A DNA stretch of 55,348 nucleotides. Source: Methanobacteriota archaeon. Its GTDB lineage: Archaea; Thermoplasmatota; Poseidoniia; Poseidoniales; Poseidoniaceae. Of the stretch, positions 15,541 to 24,000 are shown piece after piece (position 1 is the first letter of the stretch; every line of letters starts with the position of its first letter). The position numbers were made by a program, and so were the translations under genes. A model generated the notes under the pieces. That model saw only the letters and a list, made by a program, of their open reading frames with translations, was not told the origin of the DNA and did no database searches. Location of the stretch: assembly GCA_002719815.1 (NCBI GenBank), contig PBET01000031.1:1-55348 (forward strand), in the 5' to 3' direction.

Positions 15541-18500
15541 CTACTTTTTCGTGGAAAAACCATCGATATACTTCCAACCAAAATGATTCCATTGTTCTTG
15601 TGTCCAACCTTCTGGAAGACCCGTTGGTGGTAACGGAGCGATACCACGCGGGTCGGGTTGACCAACTGGAGCTGCAGGTTTCGGTGTAGGAGCGGCTGGA
15701 GCAGGTGCTGGTGCAGGAACAGGTGCAGGAATTGGAGCAACTGCATTCGTATTAATTTCAGGCACTGCCTTTGCGACCATCTCTTCAGCGACAACATCGG
15801 TCTGATCTGCCTCGAATTCATCTTCCTCGCCATACTTCATCTTCCGATACATGACGAGCATCCACAGGAAGGCAGAGAGCGATGCAACTGCAACAATGTA
15901 CATGAAGATAGCAAACTGACCATCTTCTGCTTGTTGAGCAAGCGCGTCACCATCACGAACCGTATCCTTCTTGACGATGAGAGGATCAACGTTGTATCGA
16001 TCCATTTCAACACCATCAACGAGCACCAACAAGCGGTAGGCCTGCGATTCACCTGGTTCAACATCGGCAACAACTGGAATCGATGTGACCACTGAAATGC
16101 CTGCAGATACTGGGAGGGATACATTGGATTCTTGATTCCAATTTCCTCCATCCACCAACCGTTGAAGCACAAATGTTGCTTCGCCTTTTCCACCCTCGTT
16201 GAATACACTTATTTCGAGTTCAGAAGCCTGATCTGGTGTAGGACTTGGATTGCTCCATGAAATATCTGTTTCAGGGTGGTCAAACGAGATACTCGGACCG
16301 AGGAGTGAGAGAGGCCAAGTAGCGAATGGTTCAGCAAGATTGTTGTTATCTGTTTCAAACGGATTGCCAGATGCGTCAGAACCTGAAACCCATATATCGA
16401 CAACGTACGATGGAAGCAAGGTTGTTGCACCCATATCTGTCAAATCGATTTCACCCGTCCAGAAGAACTGTTCTCCAAACGGAAGGGTTTCTGGCAATGC
16501 TGTAGCACCACGAGAAATCTCCGCTTCACCAGCACGAATTCTGTAGTGCAGTACTGCAGGATTGTCCAAATCAAATCCATTATCATCAACGGTTTCAAGC
16601 ATCACCGTTAATGCATTCGCATCTCCAATCGAAAGAGGAGAGCCTGCAGGGACTTCATTCAACAGCACAGTTTCAATGGTTGGGCTTGTACTGTCAACAG
16701 CAAAGCGTACGCGTGGGAGCGGATCTGATTCATCTTGAGCCAATCCGGGCAAATCATCGAGGCGCAATCGAAGGTCAAGGTGACCTGAATTAACAGAAGG
16801 TACAAGCAAGTCGAGACTGAACTCCCCATTTTCACGAGGTGATGTTTTCCAAACGTGATCGAAATCACCGAAGACGACATCGAATGCACCAGCAGGTGCA
16901 GGCGTCTCATCTTCACTAAACAGTACTCGGCCTGTGACACGGAGAGCTTGGCCACTACCAATCAGGGTTTCTTCTGCTTCGTCATTGTAATGGTTTGTAC
17001 CATCACGCAGTTCAACCGCCTTGATGTGTCCAGGTTCAGTGTAGAACCGGAAGTCATTATCTAGACTCCAGGCATTGGAACCAAGACCACTTGTTTTGGT
17101 ATAACAAGGAGTAATTTCACCTTCATTGCACGGCTTATCCGTGACCTTCAGTATCGGAATGAAGTGGTCAAGACCATCGGTATCGTAGGCTTCTGGGAAG
17201 GACCATGTCAGTTGGAATCGTGCACGGATGAGGAGTTGGTTTTCGTCATCACCAAAGGTCGACACGTCCGAATAGAGATTGGAGACGGCGATGTACTCGC
17301 CACCTGAATCGAGTTTGGCTATCGGCATACCATTTTCATCTTCTTCGAGTTGAATGAAGATCGAAGTTTCATCATCGTTCACATCCTCACCAAGTGCGAA
17401 TTGAACGAATTGAATATCATCCCAACCGTTTCGATCTGACAGGACGACTTGTGCCGTATACATGATGCCAGGATGAAGTGGTTGCTCATCCTCATGGCCA
17501 ATGATGCTTGAGTTGGTGAGGTCGACAACCGGCTCGAATTCTTGTCGAATCCTGTACGTCGAAGCATCAGCATCCCAGTTTGGCATGACTTGACCTTGGT
17601 CGGTAAAGTAGCCACAGACTTGAGTCGTCGGAGGGCATACTGGACCGCCACCCATCGCAACTTGATTTTGCTGACCATCTTTGCCGCTTACATACATGGA
17701 AACAACTTGGCCATGTTCAAGCATCGAATCGTCGATGAGTCCATTAAAGATATTCAATCCACCTGCTATCGTTTCTGGTGAAGTCAATACCTTTTCCTCA
17801 TATTCATCTTCTTGAGGGAGCCCATCGAAGTTGAAATCATGACAACCAATAGCAACGGTTGACTTGCATCCTACCCAATAATGGAGCGTAATCTGCGTTG
17901 GTGGATCAACACTGTCCTGAATGTTCACAGAAATTGCTTGACCACCTGGCGCAGGTGGCCCTACATGGCGCTCTTGACCATCAAATGGCGTGACACCAAG
18001 CACAAGCGGCGAGTTTCCGTCAAGCACGAGTCGAATGTTGTTGTAGGTTGGATTCGTGAAGGTCGAACCGTTTGGCAAATCGACAGCCTCAACATAGAAA
18101 ATCATACCACCAGGTGCTGACTCGATTGGAGAGGTAAAGGTGAGGTTGTAGGAACCAAAGTTCGGGTTGGACTCCTCGACCATGACCAAGGGTTGACCAA
18201 TCGGATCACCATCATAGGTTACATTCTGTCCAATAACTCGGAGATTGAATTCACCCGATTGTGGGGAGAGTTGGGACGATTCGAAATGGATCTTTCCGAG
18301 GAAGGAGAGGTTCTGTCCGCCACGCACCCAATCCTGAGGATAGAGTTGGCGACCTGTCTCATCAAACACTTGAAGTCCGTCGAGTTGGATATCGTTCTCA
18401 ACACGTAGATCCATGTCTTCTGTTTGCCAATTACTGACAGCAGTACCCAACGAGTCCTTCACGGTGAGGATGGCTTCAGTTGAGGCTTCATCATCCCAAC

Positions 18501-20955
18501 TCCAGTCAACTGTCACTGGAATTCGAATGGTCCGCACATCACTCGCATCGAGCGACGATGAACAGTTGGCCGTATCGAATGAAACGATTCCACTCGCATC
18601 ACTGAGTGTACTGCATGTGTCGCCTTGTTGCCATTTGAAGGTTGGATTTTCTCCTCGCGAGTTGTTCAGCGAAACCGTGACTTCAGTGACGAAGTTGACC
18701 TCATCACCATGTGCAACCTTGACGATGAGATTTCGGGCGATTCCATCAGGTGCAGCCATACCACCTTCAAAGACTGCATTGATTGCATGCGTGTTCATTT
18801 TGTAGGCGATGTCAATGTTGGATATTTTGACACGTCCAGACGTTTGTGCCTTGATCGCAAGAGGTACTTCGACAACACCATCCCCATTATCTGGAATGTA
18901 ATCGTTGAATGCATCAACAAGTGTTGGTTGGTAGTCAACCTCAACGCCAACAACAGAATCATCACTTACATCGATTGATGACTCATTCAGGAACAGAATA
19001 CTCTCCCAATCGAAGTTACCATCCGCACCCACATCGATACGTGGACGATCAGGATAGCCTTCTTCGTAGAACAATTCAAGACTATCCATAACAGGTGTCT
19101 TGTAGCGATCGGTTGACGACATAGAGACAGCATAACGGAGTACATTGCCTGCGCCTTCGGTTGAGAAACTGGTTTCGACAAGGTTGTCGGCCGATTGCCA
19201 CGTTTGTCCATCATCATTGGAAACTTGAACGATAATCGAGGTCGCTGGATCGGTCGTTGCTACCCAAACAGGACGAACCTTTCCGACTTTCGTACCTGTT
19301 GAACGAGGTGGTGAAACCCATGTTCCACTCGATTCGTACTCAGTAGAGTATTCCAAATCTACCCACCAGGATACAGCGGTTGAACCGATGAGTGTCGCCT
19401 TCCACACAAGTTCTTTTCCAGGATGTTGGAAGTGGACCGTCGTGTTTGATTCAACAGCAACCCAATGGGTTCCATTATCTGCCGATACCCAGTAATCGAC
19501 ACGATCGCCAATCGATGCAGCAGACCATAGTGTTTCAACGTTAACTGCGAGAACATCCTCAGTTGTTTCGATGACTGGACCAAGCCATGTAGTTGTACCT
19601 GGAGCAGGTGTCGTCTTGTATTGCCAACTCGTACCAAATTCATGATACGACGGTGAACTTGACCACGTTGAATAACCGGAATCTACAGTAATGAATCTGC
19701 GTCCATCGTAGAAGAGTCCATAGCCAAGTGATGAGATACTGCGAACTGTATTCTCGGGAATCAAGGCAGTTGCACTACCGGAACGTCCCCAGGATTCGAG
19801 CTGGTCTCGGTCATTGTAGTAATTACCATCTTGGCAACGCATGAAGAAATGCGTTTCATTCATCTCCAAACCTCGAGCTTGTTGATTGCTGACGCCACAC
19901 TGCCAGATGGATGATGTTGATGTTTGGAAGGTGAAGTACTCATCCCCACGTTCAAAATCACCTGTTGAACTCACCGTATAGGATTGGATTCGCCGATTCT
20001 GGCTATGCAAGATCCAAATGGCATCATCAACAGGATCGTATGTGATTCCAGTAAAATCGCCACTTCCTTGTGGTTTGAATGAATTTGTACAAACCCATTC
20101 GTGTTCGTCTGAAATATCAAATTCAAGAACGGCGTGGTATGTTGGATTTGCGTTTGAACTGTAGAAGTATTTGTACCCTGAAATGATGGCATACAAACGC
20201 TCATCATCGGTTACAACCCAATCACGGAAACCCCACTGGCCATAATATGTGGATGAATGCTTTGTTGGAAGTTGACATCCGTTTTGATCGAGGTGGATGA
20301 TGCTCTCACGCGTACCGTTGTTCGGATACAGGCGGTGGACAATGTTGTGGAAGGATGTCGAAGACCAGGTTGACAAGTATAACCAATCATGATGGCGAAG
20401 GATTGCTCCTTGACCTTGAGCGTTGAGCGAATTTGGACTCAATTTGAGTTGTTGGGAAAACAAAGCATCCGTTGAGTTGGACGTGTGTGGCTGACGTACT
20501 GCATAGGTTCCATTGTCGAGCCAAGCAGTACTGGAAGGATTGACTTCTTCATCCAGTCCGTGGGCGTTAAATTCGTTGCTTGAATTCGCCATTGCGAGTG
20601 TGAGATCTGCACTCTGATTGTCCGTATCAGAAGCCTCTCCAGCCACCCAATGATCTCTGGTTGTTGTTGGAATTGAGGACCACCCAGTTGCAGATGCACC
20701 TGAAAGCGTCATTTGGACATCGGTGACTTCTGCACCTTTTGGCAACGCAATTTTTGCACCAGTATCTGCGTTTCCACCTTGATAGAGCGCAACATATTCG
20801 GTTGTTCCATCGCTAAATTCGTAGGTATGTCGGGCAACTTCTGCAGCCTCAGCTTGTTCAACCCACAACTCGCTGAACGGGGAGAAACTCATCCCCAGAA
20901 ACAGGGCGAGAAGCACGACGGCGAGGGTACGACGAGAAACAGCGTTTGCACTCAT
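15541..20955 (-). CDS. Giant single-pass surface protein with Pro-rich cytoplasmic tail
   Basis: This protein has about 1,804 aa from the ATG at 20955; the track's GTG at 20964 is an alternative. A signal peptide (RRTLAVVLLALFLGMSFSPF) leads into about 1,650 residues of extracellular beta-rich domains. The first few hundred residues contain an apparent propeller- or lectin-like region with many Trp, Tyr and Asn residues (for example YDPVDDAIWILHSQNRRIQS). Repeated Ig/fibronectin-like modules follow, with Cys-containing loops and Asp-rich strands suggesting calcium binding. One transmembrane helix (IFMYIVAVASLSAFLWMLVM) sits near the C-terminus. The cytoplasmic tail runs from an acidic stretch through a Pro/Ala repeat (PAPIPAPVPAPAPAPAAP) to the motif EGWTQEQWNHFGWKYI. 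Similar Trp/Tyr tail motifs occur on Marine Group II surface proteins as I recall. The function is probably adhesion, binding or cell envelope. Confidence 0.85.
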   Translation of the reverse strand: MSANAVSRRTLAVVLLALFLGMSFSPFSELWVEQAEAAEVARHTYEFSDGTTEYVALYQGGNADTGAKIALPKGAEVTDVQMTLSGASATGWSSIPTTTRDHWVAGEASDTDNQSADLTLAMANSSNEFNAHGLDEEVNPSSTAWLDNGTYAVRQPHTSNSTDALFSQQLKLSPNSLNAQGQGAILRHHDWLYLSTWSSTSFHNIVHRLYPNNGTRESIIHLDQNGCQLPTKHSSTYYGQWGFRDWVVTDDERLYAIISGYKYFYSSNANPTYHAVLEFDISDEHEWVCTNSFKPQGSGDFTGITYDPVDDAIWILHSQNRRIQSYTVSSTGDFERGDEYFTFQTSTSSIWQCGVSNQQARGLEMNETHFFMRCQDGNYYNDRDQLESWGRSGSATALIPENTVRSISSLGYGLFYDGRRFITVDSGYSTWSSSPSYHEFGTSWQYKTTPAPGTTTWLGPVIETTEDVLAVNVETLWSAASIGDRVDYWVSADNGTHWVAVESNTTVHFQHPGKELVWKATLIGSTAVSWWVDLEYSTEYESSGTWVSPPRSTGTKVGKVRPVWVATTDPATSIIVQVSNDDGQTWQSADNLVETSFSTEGAGNVLRYAVSMSSTDRYKTPVMDSLELFYEEGYPDRPRIDVGADGNFDWESILFLNESSIDVSDDSVVGVEVDYQPTLVDAFNDYIPDNGDGVVEVPLAIKAQTSGRVKISNIDIAYKMNTHAINAVFEGGMAAPDGIARNLIVKVAHGDEVNFVTEVTVSLNNSRGENPTFKWQQGDTCSTLSDASGIVSFDTANCSSSLDASDVRTIRIPVTVDWSWDDEASTEAILTVKDSLGTAVSNWQTEDMDLRVENDIQLDGLQVFDETGRQLYPQDWVRGGQNLSFLGKIHFESSQLSPQSGEFNLRVIGQNVTYDGDPIGQPLVMVEESNPNFGSYNLTFTSPIESAPGGMIFYVEAVDLPNGSTFTNPTYNNIRLVLDGNSPLVLGVTPFDGQERHVGPPAPGGQAISVNIQDSVDPPTQITLHYWVGCKSTVAIGCHDFNFDGLPQEDEYEEKVLTSPETIAGGLNIFNGLIDDSMLEHGQVVSMYVSGKDGQQNQVAMGGGPVCPPTTQVCGYFTDQGQVMPNWDADASTYRIRQEFEPVVDLTNSSIIGHEDEQPLHPGIMYTAQVVLSDRNGWDDIQFVQFALGEDVNDDETSIFIQLEEDENGMPIAKLDSGGEYIAVSNLYSDVSTFGDDENQLLIRARFQLTWSFPEAYDTDGLDHFIPILKVTDKPCNEGEITPCYTKTSGLGSNAWSLDNDFRFYTEPGHIKAVELRDGTNHYNDEAEETLIGSGQALRVTGRVLFSEDETPAPAGAFDVVFGDFDHVWKTSPRENGEFSLDLLVPSVNSGHLDLRLRLDDLPGLAQDESDPLPRVRFAVDSTSPTIETVLLNEVPAGSPLSIGDANALTVMLETVDDNGFDLDNPAVLHYRIRAGEAEISRGATALPETLPFGEQFFWTGEIDLTDMGATTLLPSYVVDIWVSGSDASGNPFETDNNNLAEPFATWPLSLLGPSISFDHPETDISWSNPSPTPDQASELEISVFNEGGKGEATFVLQRLVDGGNWNQESNVSLPVSAGISVVTSIPVVADVEPGESQAYRLLVLVDGVEMDRYNVDPLIVKKDTVRDGDALAQQAEDGQFAIFMYIVAVASLSAFLWMLVMYRKMKYGEEDEFEADQTDVVAEEMVAKAVPEINTNAVAPIPAPVPAPAPAPAAPTPKPAAPVGQPDPRGIAPLPPTGLPEGWTQEQWNHFGWKYIDGFSTKK

Positions 20956-21004
20956 ACAGTTCACCCAGCACTTGAAGGATTATCAAGCGTTTGTATAGCG
21001 GTCT

Positions 21005-24000
21005 CTATGTGGTTTGACGTGAATCGTACCGGATAGGGGAAGTTTCACCCCGACTTCCGTCCTGTTCGTCGTCATTCACCTCGAACCAGTCAACCATCCA
21101 ATCGCCATCTGTATCCCAATTGGTTGGATCAGTACCTTCAGCCACGTGGTCATCGTTGTAGTCGAGAAGATACCAACCATACTCGTGTTCACCGACCGAA
21201 CGAACAGGAGCCGTATTCGGAGCGCCAGTGTAGTAAATATCCCAAGGATCGGTCAGGTTCCCGCCACACAATACTTCATGATTTGAATTGTCCTGAATGA
21301 GGAAATCAACGTCATTGTCATTAACAACGTAGGCATATCTGAAATCTGAACTTTGAGATTTATCCATCTTGAGATAATTCTTGACTCCTTCATCCCATTG
21401 CCCTAGACCAAGGAGAAGGGCTCGTAGTTGCCAGCCTTCCTGAATCACTTCGCCTTGATAGGTGAGACCAGACAAACGTACTGCGTTTGGACTGGACAAC
21501 GCCTCTGTGGTTATAGCGAAATACTCTTGGAAATTTGTGTATGGTTCATAGGCACATCCAACACCTGAACAGTCCCAATTTCCATCTTGATCTGCATCTT
21601 CATTGGCATCGATTGCATCTCTTGGATCCATTGTAAACCATGTGAACGAAAGTTCAGGTCGTCCAAGCGTTCCAGCATTCAGTGACAACGGCAAACAGGA
21701 ATTTGTTGATGTATCACATGCACCTCCAGTCGCAGGATCGATCCAGTTGACTTGGATTTTCAAGTATGACGAATAGTTGTCATTGGTTTCGTTCCACGCC
21801 TTTGCATATTCATACCAATCCGGAATCATATCGCCATCAGTATCGTTATCCATTGGGTTTGTGCCATACTTGAAGACCTCGCGACCATCGGTGAGATTGA
21901 AGTCTTGATAATGTGCTGTAACCATACCGTTTGATGTTTCTGTAATGTACGATTCTGAATCAGCATCACTATCGTTCAAGTCGGGCCGTGTATCATTGTC
22001 GTACTCCATCCAGTTGGTGAATGGTAAATCTCCAATTCCAGGTTGTATGACTTGGGTCGATGGCGTGAACGTTCTGTCGTTCCAATCACCTTGAGGAGCA
22101 GGGAGATCGAACGGTGTACGGTCATACCAGCCATCTGAATCTCCATCATAATCAACGTCCCATGGATTTAGTGGGTTTGCAGCCCAGTGATCGATTGTGG
22201 AAGGATTGTCCATACCGTACAAAGCATAGCAATATTCCCATCCATCCGGTATTCCATCGGAATCTGAATCAGGGTGTGTTGGGTCTGAAACGCCCACGAG
22301 GGTTTGATTGAAGTTGTTCTCGTTGAAGGTGTTGATGGTGTTCATGCGATTCACAGAATCTGGACCCTTGGCCATGAAATCGTCGATGAGCGCTTGGCGA
22401 GCTTGTATGAGATTCATACCCGTTTCTTCGACGTAGGCATTCATCGCATCCTCGCCAAAATCAATGATTCCCAAAGCCGCCGGAACTGAACTTCGATTCA
22501 GGTACTTGCCCCAGGTTCTTGATTCCCATTCCCGAAGATTCGAGAAACGCTCATCCAGATCGATGGTTCCATCTTGGTTGCAATCGTAACTATCTCCATC
22601 GGAATCGAGATTCACGTCCGTCTCAATCAATGGATTCAAGCCCCAACGATTTTCGTTCAAATCCCAGGAAGTGAACCAATACTCGAAACCGTCGTACATT
22701 CCATCATCATCGGTATCCGGATTGGTCGGGTCGGTCATTCCAAGAAGCAACGAGATGAACACATTTGGAGGCTCACCTGCCTGCCAAGCATTGAAATCGT
22801 CCAACAAACGCTTACCACGAGAGTCCTTTGAAATCAGGATTTGGAATACGCGCTGTGCTTTTTTGGTTGGTTGTTGAACATCACCATCCTCATGCATGAG
22901 TGGTGCATCTGCTGGTGCATCAATCCCATTTTGAGGGTTGGAGGTTGCGAGTGCAAATTCCTGCAGGTCGACCAAACCATCGTTATCGCTATCAAACGTA
23001 CCATCACCTGCAACAACAGGATTCAGCGTCCATGTCTGAGCCGAAATATTCCAAGCCGTGAAGAGCAATTCCAAGCCATCGATCATGCCGTCACCGTCGG
23101 TATCGACATTGTTTGGATCACCTGTCGGACCAGTGAGATTGTATTGATCGGAACTCATGTAGGTTCCAAAGGAGTATGTGATGGATGCAGATGGCCACTG
23201 CTGGAATGCATAGGCTGAGCCAAGCGTCGTAACAAACCATTGTGGAGATGAACGATTGGAATTGGTCTCCGATAAATCTGCAGAGATGAGGTTGTATTCT
23301 TCCCAATTCGTCATTCCATCATCATCAGCGTCGAGCCATCGGTCAATCGGCTGGAGTGGATTGAGCGTCCATTCATCACCAATCACATCCCAGCGAGCAA
23401 ACCAAATTTCCCAACCGTCCGGCATTCCATCTTCATCGGTATCTGCACTGAATGGGTCGGTTGAACCCTTTTCGATTGAGATTTGACCGGCGAGTATCGC
23501 ACCACTAGCTCGTGAGGCAAAGTCTGCTTCTGGCTGACCAAAATCAGAAATATTGTTGAAAAGATCGGTGGTAAATCCATTTGGAAGTTCTGTACCATCG
23601 GAAGAGAGATTGTTGAGGAAAAGACCAGAACGGATGTGGTATTCAAGATAGTTCACGAACATCTCATTCGGTGTGAGGACACCATCCTTGTTGACGTCGT
23701 ATCCATCGCCATCTGGATTCTCAAACATGTCCGATCCATTCAGGGGGTTCACGCCAATGCGAAGAGGCGACCAGGTGCATTGGCTATCAGCCTCCCATCC
23801 ATCAGGCAGAGTATCACCATCTGAATCGACGAGATTGGGGTCTGGGATGGACCATGATGCAACAGATTCAGGTGATTCGCCAAACTCCTCAAACAAATCA
23901 CCGTTAAGGCCAGCTTCTCGAACAAGGGACCATTGATACTCACAAAGATTCGCTAAACCATCTTGATCAGCATCCCAAGCAGCATCCTCCGCTCGTGTTG

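Noticed and set aside
15660-15760. Tandem-repeat-like DNA (repeated GGTGCAGG/GGAGCAGG-type units)
   Set aside because: It encodes the Pro/Ala-rich tail of the giant surface protein (PAPIPAPVPAPAPAP), so it is explained by protein composition rather than by a separate repeat element.
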